64,000 bases of DNA from Pseudomonas fluorescens (GTDB taxonomy: Bacteria; Pseudomonadota; Gammaproteobacteria; Pseudomonadales; Pseudomonadaceae), in assembly GCF_000802965.1 (NCBI RefSeq), contig NZ_JSAK01000015.1, positions 256,219-320,218 of the forward strand. The letters run 5' to 3'. The notes beneath the pieces were generated by a model. It was given only the letters and a program-made list of their open reading frames with translations. It was not told the DNA's origin and ran no database searches. This document shows positions 20,751-33,406 of the stretch, one piece after another. Within the stretch, counting starts at the first letter, position 1; every line of letters starts with the position of its first letter. Both the position numbers and the translations under genes were made by a program.

Positions 20751-21851
20751 ATGCAGACACTCAAGGTCGATCTAGGCGAGCGCAGCTACTCGATTCATAT
20801 TGGCGAAGGTTTGTTGGATCAGCCTGAGCTGCTGGCCCCGCATATTCGCGGACGACAAGTGGCGATTATCTCCAACGAGACCGTTGCGCCGCTCTATCTC
20901 GAACGTCTGACCCGCAGCCTCGAGCAGTTCTCGGTGATTTCCGTGGTGCTGCCTGACGGCGAAGCCTTCAAGACCTGGGAAACCTTGCAACTGATTTTCG
21001 ACGGTCTGCTGACTGCGCGGCACGACCGCCGCACGACCGTAATCGCTCTCGGCGGCGGTGTGATTGGTGACATGGCCGGTTTTGCTGCCGCCTGCTACCA
21101 GCGCGGCGTGGATTTCATCCAGGTGCCGACCACGCTGCTGTCGCAAGTCGACTCGTCTGTGGGCGGCAAGACCGGGATCAATCACCCGCTGGGCAAGAAT
21201 ATGGTCGGCGCCTTCTATCAGCCGAACGTCGTGCTGATCGACACTGCCTCCCTCAATACCCTGCCGGCCCGCGAGTTGTCCGCCGGACTGGCTGAAGTCA
21301 TCAAGTACGGGCTGATCTGCGACGAGCCGTTCCTGACCTGGCTCGAAGACAACGTTGATCGCCTGCGCAATCTGGATCAGCAAGCGCTGACCTACGCCAT
21401 CGAACGCTCCTGCGCGGCCAAGGCTGCGGTGGTCGGTGCCGACGAAAAAGAGACCGGTGTACGTGCCACGCTCAACCTGGGGCATACCTTCGGTCACGCC
21501 ATCGAAACCCACATGGGGTATGGTGTCTGGCTTCATGGCGAGGCGGTCGCTGCTGGCACCGTAATGGCTCTGGAAATGTCCGCGCGCCTGGGCTGGATCA
21601 GCGAACAGGAACGTGATCGCGGCATTCGTCTGTTCCAGCGCGCTGGCCTGCCGGTCATCCCTCCTGAAGAGATGACCGAAGCCGATTTCCTTGAACACAT
21701 GGCAATAGATAAAAAAGTGATCGACGGTCGTTTGCGCCTGGTGCTGCTGCGCCACATGGGCGAAGCAGTGGTGACCGACGATTATCCGAAAGAGGTTTTA
21801 CAGGCCACGCTGGGAGCGGATTACCGCGCTCTGGCTCAGCTTAAAGGTTAA
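20751..21851 (+). CDS. aroB: 3-dehydroquinate synthase
   Basis: Converts DAHP to 3-dehydroquinate, step two of the shikimate pathway; NAD- and divalent-metal-dependent. It has 366 residues. Visible motifs are [29 protein letters not shown], the metal ligand region [13 protein letters not shown], and [11 protein letters not shown]. Start ATG at 20751. It is 151 bp downstream of aroK; the gap may carry a processing site but no clear promoter was seen. Confidence 0.96.
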   Translation: MQTLKVDLGERSYSIHIGEGLLDQPELLAPHIRGRQVAIISNETVAPLYLERLTRSLEQFSVISVVLPDGEAFKTWETLQLIFDGLLTARHDRRTTVIALGGGVIGDMAGFAAACYQRGVDFIQVPTTLLSQVDSSVGGKTGINHPLGKNMVGAFYQPNVVLIDTASLNTLPARELSAGLAEVIKYGLICDEPFLTWLEDNVDRLRNLDQQALTYAIERSCAAKAAVVGADEKETGVRATLNLGHTFGHAIETHMGYGVWLHGEAVAAGTVMALEMSARLGWISEQERDRGIRLFQRAGLPVIPPEEMTEADFLEHMAIDKKVIDGRLRLVLLRHMGEAVVTDDYPKEVLQATLGADYRALAQLKG

Positions 21852-21861
21852 TAAGATCGCG

Positions 21862-23451
21862 ATGACTAGTTTGCATGCCGACGAGGCTTTCCTCGGCCAT
21901 TACCAGTTGAGTCATGACCCTTTTGCTCCACGGGTACCTGGCTTCAAGTTTTTCCCGGCCCAGCGCAAACCCGTGCTGGGGCAGCTGCATCACCTGGCGC
22001 GCTATAGCCAATTGCTGTTGGTGGTCACAGGCCCCCATGGCAGTGGCAAGACTCTGTTGCGTCAGGCACTTGTGGCCAGCACCAACAAGCAGTCGGTGCA
22101 GAGCGTGGTGGTTTCCGCCCGTGGCGCCGGCGATTCGGCTGGCATCTTGCGTCAAGTCGCTCAGGCGCTGGACGTTGCTCAGGCCGAGATCGGTGCAATT
22201 CTGGCTCAGGTTGTGCAACTGGCGCTCACCGGTCAGGAAGTCTATTTGCTGGTGGATGACGCCGAGCAACTCGACGAATCCGCGCTTGAAGCCTTGATGG
22301 GGCTGGCAGCCGGTGCACCGGAAGGTCGCCCGCATGTATTCCTGTTCGGCGAGTCGTCGCTGATTGCTCAGCTTGAGGCTTTGCACCTCGAGGAAGAGCG
22401 CTTCCACGTCATCGAATTGCAGCCTTACACCGAAGAGGAAACCCGCGAATATCTCGAACAGCGCCTCGAAGGGGCCGGCCGGGGTATCGAACTTTTCACC
22501 GCGGATCAGATCTCTGATATTCACGAAAGCTCCGACGGCTGGCCTGGCACCATCAACCAGGTCGCCCGCGATGCAATGATCGAAGCCATGATTGCCAGCC
22601 GCTCAGCGGTCAAGCGTCCAAGTATGGGGTTCAATATGCCGAAGAAACACGTATTGGCGATTTCCGCCGTCGTTGTGGTCGCGGTAGCCGCCGCCTGGTT
22701 GATGCCGGGTCGCAGCAAAGCACCGACTACAGGTGCACCGGCCAACGAGCAGGCGCAACTTCCGCTCGGTCAGGGACAGCCACAATCTGGCGGGGCTCCG
22801 TCCGTCGAATTCGCTGGCAATACGCAGCCGATGCCGTTGCCGTTGGTCGGTAATTCTCAGCCGGTCATGCGTGGCCCGCTGGCCGAAGCCGCCGGTGGTA
22901 TCACCGAGGGCGACGATGGCGTGCCAGTCGAAGGTTCCAGCGCTACGCCACCGACCGTGACCACGATCGCACCACCTACGGGCGTTGAAGCCGGTCCGGC
23001 GCCGACTACGGCGGCCAAACCAACTCCAGCGCCAACTCAAGTTGCTACCGCCAAGCCAGCCCCTGCTCCGGCCGCCAAACCGGCGCCAGCACCTGCTTCG
23101 GTGGCTAAAGCAGCCCCAGCAGCCAAGCCGGCCGAGAAGCCAGCTACCGTGGCCAAGGCTGCTGGCGGCACCTGGTACGCCGGTCAGGCACCGGGTAACT
23201 ACGTGGTGCAAATTCTCGGCACCAGCTCCGAAGCGACCGCCCAAAACTTCGTCAAGGAGCAGGGTGGCGAGTACCGTTATTTCAAGAAAGTACTGAACGG
23301 CAAGCCGCTTTACGTCATCACCTACGGCAGTTTCAGCAACCGCGATGCAGCCGTTTCCGCCATCAAGGCCTTGCCAGCGAAGGTTCAGGCTGGTAAACCT
23401 TGGCCACGCTCTGTCGCCAGCGTCCAACAGGAACTGGCAACAGCTCGCTGA
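21862..23451 (+). CDS. DamX-like AAA ATPase / SPOR-domain membrane protein
   Basis: 529 residues. The N-terminal half is an ExeA/GspA-type AAA ATPase (Walker A GPHGSGKT at 57-64; Walker B LLVDDAEQLDE). One membrane segment lies at about 264-282. A long Pro/Ala/Lys low-complexity linker follows (about 285-430), and the C-terminal SPOR domain (about 445-525) contains YVVQILGTSSEATAQNFVKE. Gamma-proteobacterial DamX sits in the same place after aroB and is a division-site SPOR protein. Only a weak GGCGGCC..GGCCGCC hairpin follows at 23458-23479. Confidence 0.88.
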   Translation: MTSLHADEAFLGHYQLSHDPFAPRVPGFKFFPAQRKPVLGQLHHLARYSQLLLVVTGPHGSGKTLLRQALVASTNKQSVQSVVVSARGAGDSAGILRQVAQALDVAQAEIGAILAQVVQLALTGQEVYLLVDDAEQLDESALEALMGLAAGAPEGRPHVFLFGESSLIAQLEALHLEEERFHVIELQPYTEEETREYLEQRLEGAGRGIELFTADQISDIHESSDGWPGTINQVARDAMIEAMIASRSAVKRPSMGFNMPKKHVLAISAVVVVAVAAAWLMPGRSKAPTTGAPANEQAQLPLGQGQPQSGGAPSVEFAGNTQPMPLPLVGNSQPVMRGPLAEAAGGITEGDDGVPVEGSSATPPTVTTIAPPTGVEAGPAPTTAAKPTPAPTQVATAKPAPAPAAKPAPAPASVAKAAPAAKPAEKPATVAKAAGGTWYAGQAPGNYVVQILGTSSEATAQNFVKEQGGEYRYFKKVLNGKPLYVITYGSFSNRDAAVSAIKALPAKVQAGKPWPRSVASVQQELATAR

Positions 23452-23631
23452 AGATTCGGCGGCCTTACCCAGGCCGCCTCTCCAAGCACCTCAAAATTTC
23501 TGCAAGTGCGCGCCGTCTCTACAGACCGCGTGCCTTGTGGTGTCTGCGTCACAGTAGTCTTTGAGTCGTTGCGGTCAGAATTAAAAAAGTTTTGACTAGC
23601 ACAGCATATCGCTTTAAACCTTTCACAAATG

Positions 23632-23692
23632 CGACATAGATTTGCGACATCTCGTCGTCAAATTTGTGAGCCTCTGTGTCGGTGTGTACAAT
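23632..23692 (+). promoter_or_regulatory. Promoter region of gltBD with direct repeats
   Basis: -35 TTGTGA (23664-23669) and -10 TACAAT (23687-23692) are 17 bp apart. Just upstream, GCGACAT occurs twice (23631-23637 and 23644-23650), 13 bp start to start, a spacing that could seat an activator near -35. The predicted leader to gltB is about 100 nt. The rest of the 350-bp gap 23452-23801 shows nothing else I can name. Confidence 0.45.
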
Positions 23693-23801
23693 GACCTCCC
23701 TTTTGCCCCCGCAAAGCTGGCGTACGTTCGGCGCGGTTGGTAAGTGGTTGAATTGAAAAGAAATTTGCCTCGACAAGAGGCAGCCTGGTGAGAAAGTGTC
23801 T

Positions 23802-26800
23802 ATGAAAGCAGGTCTGTACCAACCAGATGAATTCAAGGATAACTGCGGTTTCGGCCTGATAGCCCATATGCAGGGCGAGCCCAGTCATACCCTTTTGCAA
23901 ACGGCCATCGAGGCCCTGACCTGCATGACCCACCGCGGTGGGATTAATGCCGACGGCAAGACCGGTGACGGTTGCGGTCTGCTGATTCAAAAGCCGGACG
24001 TGTTCCTGCGAGCCATCGCCCAGGAAACGTTCGGCGTCGAACTGCCCAAGCAATATGCCGTGGGCATGGTCTTCTTCAACCAGGACCCGGTCAAAGCCGA
24101 AGCCGCTCGCGAGAACATGAACCGCGAGATCCTGGCCGCCGGCCTGCAGCTCGTCGGCTGGCGCAAAGTGCCGATCGATACCAGCGTCCTCGGCCGTCTG
24201 GCCCTTGAGCGCCTGCCACAGATCGAGCAGGTGTTCATCGGCGGTGAAGGCCTGAGCGATCAGGACATGGCCGTCAAGCTGTTCACCTCCCGTCGTCGCT
24301 CGTCCGTGGCCAACGCCGCCGACACCGACCACTACGTCTGCAGCTTTTCGCACAAGACCATCATTTATAAAGGCCTGATGATGCCGGCGGATTTGACCGC
24401 CTTCTATCCAGACCTGAGCGATGAGCGCCTGCAAACCTCGATTTGCGTGTTCCACCAGCGCTTCTCCACCAACACCCTGCCGAAATGGCCGCTGGCTCAA
24501 CCGTTCCGCTTCCTGGCGCACAACGGCGAGATCAACACCATCACCGGCAACCGCAACTGGGCTGTGGCCCGTCGCACCAAGTTCACCAACGATCTGATGG
24601 ACCTGGAAGAGCTCGGCCCGCTGGTCAACCGCGTGGGTTCCGACTCCTCAAGCATGGACAACATGCTGGAGCTGATGGTCACCGGTGGCATCGACCTGTT
24701 CCGTGGCGTGCGGATGATCATTCCGCCTGCGTGGCAGAACGTCGAAACCATGGACCCGGACCTGCGTGCGTTCTACGAATACAATTCGATGCACATGGAA
24801 CCGTGGGACGGCCCGGCCGGCGTGGTAATGACCGACGGTCGCTACGCGGTGTGCCTGCTCGACCGTAACGGTCTGCGTCCGGCGCGTTGGGTCACCACCA
24901 AGAACGGCTTCATCACCCTGGCGTCCGAAATCGGTGTCTGGAACTACCAGCCTGAAGACGTGCTCGCCAAGGGTCGCGTTGGCCCGGGCCAGATTTTTGC
25001 CGTGGACACCGAAACCGGTCAGATCCTCGACACCGACGCCATCGACAACCGTCTGAAGTCCCGTCATCCGTACAAGCAATGGCTGCGCAAGAATGCCCTG
25101 CGCATCCAGGCGACCATGGAAGATAACGACCATGGCTCGGCGTTCTACGACGTCGATCAACTCAAGCAATACATGAAGATGTACCAGGTCACGTTCGAAG
25201 AGCGCGACCAGGTGCTGCGTCCGCTCGGCGAACAGGGCTACGAAGCCGTGGGCTCGATGGGCGACGATACGCCGATGGCCGTGCTGTCCCAGCGCGTGCG
25301 CACGCCGTACGACTATTTCCGCCAGCAGTTCGCGCAGGTCACCAACCCGCCGATCGACCCGCTGCGTGAAGCCATCGTCATGTCGCTGGAGATCTGCCTC
25401 GGTGCCGAGCGCAACATCTTCCAGGAGTCGCCGGAACACGCTTCGCGCGTGATCCTCAGCTCGCCGGTCATTTCCCCGGCCAAGTGGCGCTCGCTGATGA
25501 ACCTCGATCGTCCGGGCTTCGAGCGCGCGATCATCGACCTGAACTACGACGAAAGCGTCGGCCTCGAAGCGGCGATCCGCAACGTCGCTGATCAGGCTGA
25601 AGAAGCCGTGCGCGCCGGTCGTACCCAGGTCGTGCTGAGTGACCGTCATATCGCTCCGGGCAAGCTGCCGATCCACGCTTCCCTGGCTACCGGCGCGGTG
25701 CATCACCGCCTGACCGAAAAAGGCCTGCGTTGCGACTCCAACATCCTGGTGGAAACCGCGACCGCTCGCGATCCGCACCACTTCGCCGTGTTGATCGGTT
25801 TCGGCGCCTCTGCCGTTTATCCGTTCCTGGCTTACGAAGTGCTGGGCGACCTGATCCGTACCGGTGAAGTGCTGGGCGACCTCTATGAGGTGTTCAAGAA
25901 CTACCGTAAAGGCATCACCAAAGGCCTGCTGAAGATCCTGTCGAAGATGGGTATCTCGACCATTACTTCGTACCGTGGTGCGCAGTTGTTCGAAGCCATC
26001 GGCCTGTCCGAGGAAGTCTGCAACCTGAGCTTCCGTGGCGTTCCAAGCCGTATCAAAGGTGCGCGTTTCGTCGACATCGAAGCCGAACAGAAAGCACTCG
26101 CTACCGAAGCCTGGAGCCCGCGCAAGCCGATCCAGCAAGGCGGCCTGTTGAAGTTTGTCCACGGTGGCGAATATCACGCGTACAACCCGGACGTGGTCAA
26201 CACCCTGCAAGCCGCCGTGCAGCAGGGCGACTACAGCAAGTTCAAGGAATACACGTCGCTGGTGGACAACCGCCCGGTGTCGATGATCCGCGACCTGCTG
26301 AAAGTCAAAACCCTCGACACGCCGCTGGACATCAGCGAGATCGAACCACTGGAATCGGTGCTCAAGCGCTTCGACTCCGCCGGCATCTCCCTGGGCGCCT
26401 TGTCGCCGGAAGCTCACGAAGCCCTGGCCGAAGCCATGAACCGCCTCGGTGCGCGTTCCAACTCCGGTGAAGGCGGCGAAGACCCGGCACGTTACGGCAC
26501 GATCAAGAGCTCGAAAATCAAGCAAGTGGCGACTGGCCGTTTCGGTGTGACCCCGGAATACCTGGTCAACGCCGAAGTGCTGCAGATCAAGGTCGCCCAG
26601 GGCGCCAAGCCGGGCGAAGGCGGTCAGCTGCCAGGGGGCAAGGTCAACGGTCTGATCGCCAAGCTGCGTTACGCGGTGCCGGGTGTGACCCTGATTTCGC
26701 CACCGCCGCACCACGACATCTACTCGATCGAAGACTTGTCGCAGCTGATTTTCGACCTGAAACAAGTCAACCCGAAAGCGCTGGTCTCGGTGAAGCTGGT

Positions 26801-28247
26801 AGCAGAAGCAGGCGTCGGCACCATCGCCGCCGGTGTGGCCAAGGCCTATGCGGACTTGATCACCATCTCCGGCTACGACGGCGGTACCGGCGCATCGCCG
26901 CTGACCTCGATCAAATACGCGGGCGCTCCGTGGGAACTCGGCCTGGCCGAAACCCACCAGACCCTGCGCGGCAACGACCTGCGCGGCAAAGTCCGGGTAC
27001 AGACCGACGGCGGTCTGAAAACCGGCCTCGACGTGATCAAGGCGGCCATACTCGGCGCTGAAAGCTTCGGCTTCGGCACCGCGCCAATGATCGCCCTGGG
27101 TTGCAAATACCTGCGTATCTGCCACCTGAACAACTGCGCCACCGGCGTGGCGACTCAGAACGAGAAGCTGCGCAAGGATCACTACATCGGTACCGTCGAC
27201 ATGGTGGTGAATTTCTTCACCTACGTCGCCGAAGAAACCCGTGAGTGGCTGGCCAAGCTGGGCGTACGCTCCCTCGAAGAGCTGATCGGCCGTACCGATC
27301 TGCTGGAAGTTCTCGAAGGCCAGACCGCCAAGCAGCATCACCTGGACCTGACCCCGCTGCTGGGCAGCGACCACGTGCCGGCGGACAAGCCACAGTTCTG
27401 CGGTGTGGAACGCAACCCGCCGTTCGACAAGGGCCTGCTGGCCGAGAAAATGGTCGACATGGCCACCTCGGCGATCAACGACAAGAGCGGGGCCGATTTC
27501 GCCCTGGATATCTGCAACTGCGACCGTTCGATCGGCGCGCGGATCTCCGGTGAAATCGCCCGTAAGCATGGCAACCAGGGCATGGCCAACGCGCCAATCA
27601 CCTTCCGCTTCAAGGGCACGGCTGGTCAGAGCTTCGGCGTGTGGAACGCCGGCGGCCTGAACATGTACCTGGAAGGCGACGCCAACGACTACGTCGGCAA
27701 AGGCATGACTGGCGGCAAACTGGTCATCGTTCCGCCGAAGGGCAGCGTCTACAAGACTCGGGACAGTGCCATCATCGGCAACACCTGCCTGTACGGCGCC
27801 ACTGGCGGCAAGTTGTTCGCCGCCGGCACTGCAGGCGAGCGTTTCGCCGTGCGTAACTCCGGTGCCCACACCGTCGTGGAAGGCACTGGCGATCACTGCT
27901 GCGAGTACATGACCGGTGGTTTCGTCTGCGTACTGGGCAAGACCGGTTACAACTTCGGCTCTGGCATGACCGGCGGTTTCGCCTACGTGCTCGACCAGGA
28001 CAACACCTTCGTTGACCGGGTCAATCACGAACTGGTGGAAATCCAGCGGATCAGCGGCGAGGCGATGGAAGCCTACCGTAGCCATTTGCAACGCGTGCTG
28101 AATGAGTACGTCGAGGAAACCGACAGCGAGTGGGGTCGTGAACTCGCCGAAAACCTCGATGATTACGTGCGTCGTTTCTGGCTGGTCAAGCCCAAGGCTG
28201 CCAACCTGAAGTCGTTGCTTTCCAGCACCCGTGCCAACCCGCAGTGA
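23802..28247 (+). CDS. gltB: Glutamate synthase (NADPH) large subunit
   Basis: Transfers the amide of glutamine to 2-oxoglutarate. It has 1481 residues from ATG at 23802; a GTG two codons upstream is less likely given the GAGAAAG ribosome site. The short propeptide [14 protein letters not shown] precedes the catalytic Cys15 (CGFGLIA), the N-terminal amidotransferase nucleophile after processing. The central and FMN/Fe-S synthase domains follow ([20 protein letters not shown] stretch near residue 890; [13 protein letters not shown] with cluster cysteines) and a C-terminal beta-helix GXGXG domain. It pairs with gltD 33 bp downstream. Confidence 0.97.
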   Translation: MKAGLYQPDEFKDNCGFGLIAHMQGEPSHTLLQTAIEALTCMTHRGGINADGKTGDGCGLLIQKPDVFLRAIAQETFGVELPKQYAVGMVFFNQDPVKAEAARENMNREILAAGLQLVGWRKVPIDTSVLGRLALERLPQIEQVFIGGEGLSDQDMAVKLFTSRRRSSVANAADTDHYVCSFSHKTIIYKGLMMPADLTAFYPDLSDERLQTSICVFHQRFSTNTLPKWPLAQPFRFLAHNGEINTITGNRNWAVARRTKFTNDLMDLEELGPLVNRVGSDSSSMDNMLELMVTGGIDLFRGVRMIIPPAWQNVETMDPDLRAFYEYNSMHMEPWDGPAGVVMTDGRYAVCLLDRNGLRPARWVTTKNGFITLASEIGVWNYQPEDVLAKGRVGPGQIFAVDTETGQILDTDAIDNRLKSRHPYKQWLRKNALRIQATMEDNDHGSAFYDVDQLKQYMKMYQVTFEERDQVLRPLGEQGYEAVGSMGDDTPMAVLSQRVRTPYDYFRQQFAQVTNPPIDPLREAIVMSLEICLGAERNIFQESPEHASRVILSSPVISPAKWRSLMNLDRPGFERAIIDLNYDESVGLEAAIRNVADQAEEAVRAGRTQVVLSDRHIAPGKLPIHASLATGAVHHRLTEKGLRCDSNILVETATARDPHHFAVLIGFGASAVYPFLAYEVLGDLIRTGEVLGDLYEVFKNYRKGITKGLLKILSKMGISTITSYRGAQLFEAIGLSEEVCNLSFRGVPSRIKGARFVDIEAEQKALATEAWSPRKPIQQGGLLKFVHGGEYHAYNPDVVNTLQAAVQQGDYSKFKEYTSLVDNRPVSMIRDLLKVKTLDTPLDISEIEPLESVLKRFDSAGISLGALSPEAHEALAEAMNRLGARSNSGEGGEDPARYGTIKSSKIKQVATGRFGVTPEYLVNAEVLQIKVAQGAKPGEGGQLPGGKVNGLIAKLRYAVPGVTLISPPPHHDIYSIEDLSQLIFDLKQVNPKALVSVKLVAEAGVGTIAAGVAKAYADLITISGYDGGTGASPLTSIKYAGAPWELGLAETHQTLRGNDLRGKVRVQTDGGLKTGLDVIKAAILGAESFGFGTAPMIALGCKYLRICHLNNCATGVATQNEKLRKDHYIGTVDMVVNFFTYVAEETREWLAKLGVRSLEELIGRTDLLEVLEGQTAKQHHLDLTPLLGSDHVPADKPQFCGVERNPPFDKGLLAEKMVDMATSAINDKSGADFALDICNCDRSIGARISGEIARKHGNQGMANAPITFRFKGTAGQSFGVWNAGGLNMYLEGDANDYVGKGMTGGKLVIVPPKGSVYKTRDSAIIGNTCLYGATGGKLFAAGTAGERFAVRNSGAHTVVEGTGDHCCEYMTGGFVCVLGKTGYNFGSGMTGGFAYVLDQDNTFVDRVNHELVEIQRISGEAMEAYRSHLQRVLNEYVEETDSEWGRELAENLDDYVRRFWLVKPKAANLKSLLSSTRANPQ

Positions 28248-29699
<1,452 letters not shown>

Positions 29700-29729
29700 T
29701 CACTTTTCAACAGATTGAAATGCAATACC

Positions 29730-29817
29730 TGTGGGAGCTGGCTTGCCAGCGATAGCAATCACCTCGGTCTATCTGACGAACCGAGGTGCCTGCATCGCTG
29801 GCAAGCCAGCTCCCACA
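29730..29817. repeat. REP doublet, family C (88 bp, inverted arms)
   Basis: TGTGGGAGCTGGCTTGCCAG at the left is mirrored at the right end. The spacer contains a shorter inverted pair (CCTCGGT / ACCGAGG). It lies between gltD and hemE, beginning 31 bp after the gltD stop, so it can also work as a 3' hairpin. Confidence 0.9.
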
Positions 29818-29947
29818 GTGTTTTGTGGTGTTAGCAAACCTGTATTCATTGCGACAAATTGACCCGATAGACAAAAGGTGCGGCGCTTGCCGTGCCTTTT
29901 GCGTCGCGCTCTGAGAAAATGCTCGCACTTTTTTTCCGGATGCCGAC

Positions 29948-31015
29948 ATGACTGCCCTGAAGAACGACCGTTTCCTCCGCGCCCTGCTCAAGCAACCCGT
30001 AGACGTCACGCCCGTATGGATGATGCGTCAGGCCGGTCGCTACCTGCCGGAATACCGCGCCAGCCGTGCCAAGGCCGGCGATTTCATGAGCCTGTGCATG
30101 AATCCGGAATTCGCTTGCGAAGTCACGATGCAGCCGCTCGACCGCTATCCACAACTGGACGCGGCGATCCTCTTTTCCGACATCCTGACCATCCCCGATG
30201 CCATGGGCCAAGGCCTTTACTTCGAAACCGGTGAAGGTCCGCGCTTCAAGAAAGTCGTCAGCACCCTGGCCGATATCGAAGCCCTGCCGATTCCTGATCC
30301 GCAGAAAGACCTGGGCTACGTGATGGACGCGGTCAGCACCATCCGCCGTGAACTGAACGGCCGCGTGCCGCTGATCGGTTTCTCCGGCAGCCCATGGACC
30401 CTCGCAACTTACATGGTCGAAGGCGGCTCGTCGAAAGACTTCCGCAAGACCAAAGCCATGCTCTACGACAATCCGCAAGCCATGCACCTGCTGCTGGACA
30501 AGCTCGCGCAGTCGGTCACCAGCTACCTCAATGGCCAGATCATGGCCGGTGCTCAAGCGGTGCAGATCTTCGACACCTGGGGTGGCAACCTGTCGGCGGC
30601 GGCGTATCAGGAATTCTCCCTGGCCTACATGAAGAAAATCGTTAGCGGCCTGATCCGCGAGCACGAAGGTCGCAAGGTGCCGGTGATCCTGTTCACCAAG
30701 AACGGCGGCCTTTGGCTGGAAAGCATCGCCGACGCTGGCGCCGACGCGCTGGGTCTGGACTGGACCTGCGACATCGGCAACGCCCGTGAGCGTGTCGGCA
30801 GCAAAGTCGCGCTGCAAGGCAACATGGACCCGACCGTGCTGTATGCAAAACCGGAAGCGATCCGCACCGAAGTCGGCCGTATTCTCGCCAGTTACGGCAA
30901 GGGCAGTGGTCACGTGTTCAACCTGGGTCACGGCATCACGCCGGAAGTCGACCCGGAACATGCCGGCGCCTTCCTGCGCGCGGTGCATGAGTTGTCGGCG
31001 CAGTATCACGAATAA
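29948..31015 (+). CDS. hemE: Uroporphyrinogen decarboxylase
   Basis: Decarboxylates uroporphyrinogen III to coproporphyrinogen III in haem synthesis; cytosolic. It has 355 residues. The family signature [16 protein letters not shown] is near the start (about residues 21-36), and the second signature [17 protein letters not shown] lies near 140-156. ATG at 29948. It is followed by a good terminator (31033-31070). Confidence 0.97.
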   Translation: MTALKNDRFLRALLKQPVDVTPVWMMRQAGRYLPEYRASRAKAGDFMSLCMNPEFACEVTMQPLDRYPQLDAAILFSDILTIPDAMGQGLYFETGEGPRFKKVVSTLADIEALPIPDPQKDLGYVMDAVSTIRRELNGRVPLIGFSGSPWTLATYMVEGGSSKDFRKTKAMLYDNPQAMHLLLDKLAQSVTSYLNGQIMAGAQAVQIFDTWGGNLSAAAYQEFSLAYMKKIVSGLIREHEGRKVPVILFTKNGGLWLESIADAGADALGLDWTCDIGNARERVGSKVALQGNMDPTVLYAKPEAIRTEVGRILASYGKGSGHVFNLGHGITPEVDPEHAGAFLRAVHELSAQYHE

Positions 31016-31032
31016 CTCATTTGGAAGTTGTT

Positions 31033-31070
31033 AAAAAGCCTGTCCGGCCTGGCGCCAGACAGGTTTTTTT
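31033..31070 (+). terminator. Intrinsic terminator of hemE
   Basis: AAAAAGCCTGTC pairs with GACAGGTTTTTTT around a 14-nt GC-rich region that can itself pair (GGCGCC); it starts 18 bp after the hemE stop. Between 31071 and 31311 I see AT-rich DNA and a small GC-rich inverted repeat near 31261-31279 but no gene. Confidence 0.85.
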
Positions 31071-31311
31071 ATGTCTTTAAACTTCATGTTTTGGTTGGGG
31101 TGTTACTACATGTAAGAAATTTTTCGTCCTTTGTCAGAAAAGTGATTAGAGAGACTGATCCTGCTTTGATCAGAGACTTTCCCTACATAGAAAACGGTTT
31201 TGTCCAAGTAAGGTTTCGGACCCTTGCTCAGCCCAACGCTGAGCAATATCGCAAACAACGGCGCGCGTCCTGCGCGCGTTAATCTTCGATAAGTAGTCTG
31301 GAATTCATTAG

Positions 31312-32778
31312 ATGAAAAATACTTCTTACAAAGGAAGTGCGTTAGCCGCCTGCACTTCCTCAATGATCCTGTTATCGGCAATGCTGGCGTCTCAAAGTGC
31401 TTCCGCTCACGGCTATCTGGAAGTGCCACCTTCGCGAGCACTGGCTTGCAAGCAAGGGCTGAACACCAACTGTGGTGGCGCGCAATACGAGCCACAAAGT
31501 GTCGGTGAAACCTTCAAAGGCTTTCCGGCCGGCGTCGGTGGTGCACCGATGCAGGGTCCGGTGGACGGCAAGATCGCGAGTGGCGGTCACGCGTTGTTCT
31601 CCGCCATGGATGCCCAGTCGGCTACCCGTTGGCACCTGACGGAAATCAAGGATCGCAACATCGATTTCCAATGGACCTACACGGCCGTGCACCCGGCCAC
31701 CAAGCATGAGTATTTCATTACCCGCAACGGCTGGAATCCGAACGAATCGCTGAAACGCGCGACCTTCGAAAGCACGCCGTTCTGCACGGTTGATGGCGGC
31801 AATCAGAGACCGTCCAACAGCGACAAACACAACTGCACCATCCCGACGGACAAAACCGGTCAGCACGTGGTCCTGGCCATCTGGACGGTAGGTGATACGG
31901 ATGCGGCGTTTTACAACGCGGCAGACGTGAACATCCTTGCGGAGCCAGAGTTGCCAGGCGGTTGGTCCTCCGTGGGCAGCATCGCCCCTTCAGCCCAGTT
32001 GCTGATCGGCGACAAGGTCAAGGCTCGAGCATTTTCCGCCAATGGCGAGAGCCCGAATTACAGCGTCGAAATTTCCATCGATACTGCAGAGGAAGGTTCG
32101 CCGCAGAATTGGTCGTTCAAGCTCGCAGAAGCCATCAACAAGGCTCATACATTGATCCGTGCGGGCCTTCGCGATGAAAACGGCGCGATTGAGCCGGTCA
32201 AGGGCAGCAACAGCCTGTATGCGCAAAAAGAAAGCGGCGTCACCCGTTACGAAGTCCAGCTGAACATGCAGGAAGATGCGGCAGCACGTCTCTCGGTCGC
32301 TGCGAAGCAAGAGCAATACGTGCTGGAAAAGGGCCAGGCCAAGGTCGATTTCAGCATCATTTCCAATCGCAAAATGAACGTTGAAGCCACCTTGTTCGAC
32401 GAGAGCAACAAGCCGGTCGGTTCTACCTCGGCACAGGTGGACAGTGGTTCCGCGTGGCTGGCCATTGATATCCGCAGCAATCCAGGGGCACATACCCTGA
32501 CACTGGTCGGCACCACCCTGGATGGCCGGACCACTCGTCAGGACACCCAATCGGTCAACGTGACCGGTGAGGGCGCCGGTGCCGACTATGAGTTCGTATT
32601 CCCCGAAGGCATCAGCGAGTACAAGGCCGGTACCAAAGTGCTGCAGCCAAAGACCAACGAAGTCTTTGAATGCAAGCCGTTCCCCGAGTCGGGCTATTGC
32701 AAGCAATACAGCCCGACCGCCAACGGCTTTGAGCCTGGCGTCGGTGGGCACTGGCACATGGCCTGGAACAAGCTCTAA
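31312..32778 (+). CDS. gbpA: AA10 lytic polysaccharide monooxygenase, GbpA/chitin-binding type
   Basis: Secreted copper enzyme that cleaves crystalline chitin oxidatively and binds GlcNAc polymers. It has 488 residues. The signal peptide ends ASA, leaving His33 (HGYLEVPPSRA) as the N-terminal copper ligand; the second ligand is His93 in ASGGHALFS. The AA10 domain covers about 33-210, a GbpA2-like domain about 215-320, a further beta domain about 320-415, and a C-terminal chitin-binding module (about 425-488) with GYCKQYS and a tryptophan-rich end resembling CBM73. It lies directly upstream of a b561 cytochrome and the gsp operon, whose cargo it may be. Confidence 0.92.
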   Translation: MKNTSYKGSALAACTSSMILLSAMLASQSASAHGYLEVPPSRALACKQGLNTNCGGAQYEPQSVGETFKGFPAGVGGAPMQGPVDGKIASGGHALFSAMDAQSATRWHLTEIKDRNIDFQWTYTAVHPATKHEYFITRNGWNPNESLKRATFESTPFCTVDGGNQRPSNSDKHNCTIPTDKTGQHVVLAIWTVGDTDAAFYNAADVNILAEPELPGGWSSVGSIAPSAQLLIGDKVKARAFSANGESPNYSVEISIDTAEEGSPQNWSFKLAEAINKAHTLIRAGLRDENGAIEPVKGSNSLYAQKESGVTRYEVQLNMQEDAAARLSVAAKQEQYVLEKGQAKVDFSIISNRKMNVEATLFDESNKPVGSTSAQVDSGSAWLAIDIRSNPGAHTLTLVGTTLDGRTTRQDTQSVNVTGEGAGADYEFVFPEGISEYKAGTKVLQPKTNEVFECKPFPESGYCKQYSPTANGFEPGVGGHWHMAWNKL

Positions 32779-32790
32779 GTCCCCGTAGTT

Positions 32791-32821
32791 CTTCAGGCGA
32801 CCTGTAAAGGGTCGCCTGAAG
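32791..32821 (+). terminator. Strong hairpin after the LPMO gene
   Basis: CTTCAGGCGACC pairs perfectly with GGTCGCCTGAAG around a 7-nt loop, followed by GCAGCCTTTTG. The T run is short and offset, so it may be a weak terminator or an mRNA 3' end stabiliser. Confidence 0.6.
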
Positions 32822-32850
32822 GCAGCCTTTTGTTGAAAGTTGAGCTGGAA

Positions 32851-33399
32851 ATGACGGTTTCGGGTTACTGCAAAAAACGCGTGCTACTGCACTGGATCTC
32901 AGCGGCAGTCATCGTGTGGACTTTGATATCCGGGTTTTATGTCGCCGGTAATGATGTGTCCGAAAAAACGAAACACTGGGTCGCATTTTTCAATGTGTCG
33001 CTGACCACGGTGTTCATTCCCTTTTTTTTCTGGCGGTTCTGTTTTTTTATGGCTCACGCCCGTTGCATGCGCGTGAGCCTGTTATCGATTGAGGAAAAGT
33101 TGGTGTGGCTCGCTCACGCGCTGATCTACCTCATGGTGAGTGTCGTGCTGGTGACCGGCGTGTTGATGATGGATCGGCCCATCGATGTATTCGGGGTAAT
33201 CAAAATTGCGCAACCGCTCAGTGATCCGGTGCTTGTCGCACTGTTCGTCAAGATTCACGTATGGGCGTGCGTGGTTCTCTCGGGGTTGATTGCTCTGCAT
33301 GTTGGCGCAGTGCTGGTGCACGAGTTGTGCGGCCATCGGATCTTGCGGCGAATGTCTTTGCGCCTGTGCGAAAAGCGTTCGAATGAGCAGCTCGAGTGA
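32851..33399 (+). CDS. Cytochrome b561-type di-haem membrane protein
   Basis: 182 residues from the ATG at 32851; upstream TTG codons in frame are less likely. It has four membrane segments (about 12-30, 47-68, 88-108, 136-160). Histidines suited to haem ligation occur in LLHWISA (start of helix 1), WVAFFN-flanking KHW, AHALIYL and IALHVGAVLVHE. The family moves electrons from quinol across the inner membrane. It lies between the LPMO gene and gspC, 7 bp before the latter, so it is probably first in the gsp transcript. Which partner it reduces is unknown. Confidence 0.8.
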   Translation: MTVSGYCKKRVLLHWISAAVIVWTLISGFYVAGNDVSEKTKHWVAFFNVSLTTVFIPFFFWRFCFFMAHARCMRVSLLSIEEKLVWLAHALIYLMVSVVLVTGVLMMDRPIDVFGVIKIAQPLSDPVLVALFVKIHVWACVVLSGLIALHVGAVLVHELCGHRILRRMSLRLCEKRSNEQLE

Positions 33400-33406
33400 G
33401 CCGCTC

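Noticed and set aside
22985..23160. Low-complexity Pro/Ala/Lys repeat as a possible tandem repeat array
   Set aside because: It is the linker of the DamX-like protein, with irregular unit length; not a DNA-level repeat.
24648..28091. Very long antisense open frame (1147 codons) opposite gltB
   Set aside because: Lies wholly inside gltB, which has clear catalytic motifs. High-GC third-position bias commonly keeps antisense frames open; no family resemblance was seen.
31028..31282. 84-codon frame between hemE and the LPMO gene
   Set aside because: It begins inside the hemE terminator, has no ribosome site and no recognisable features.
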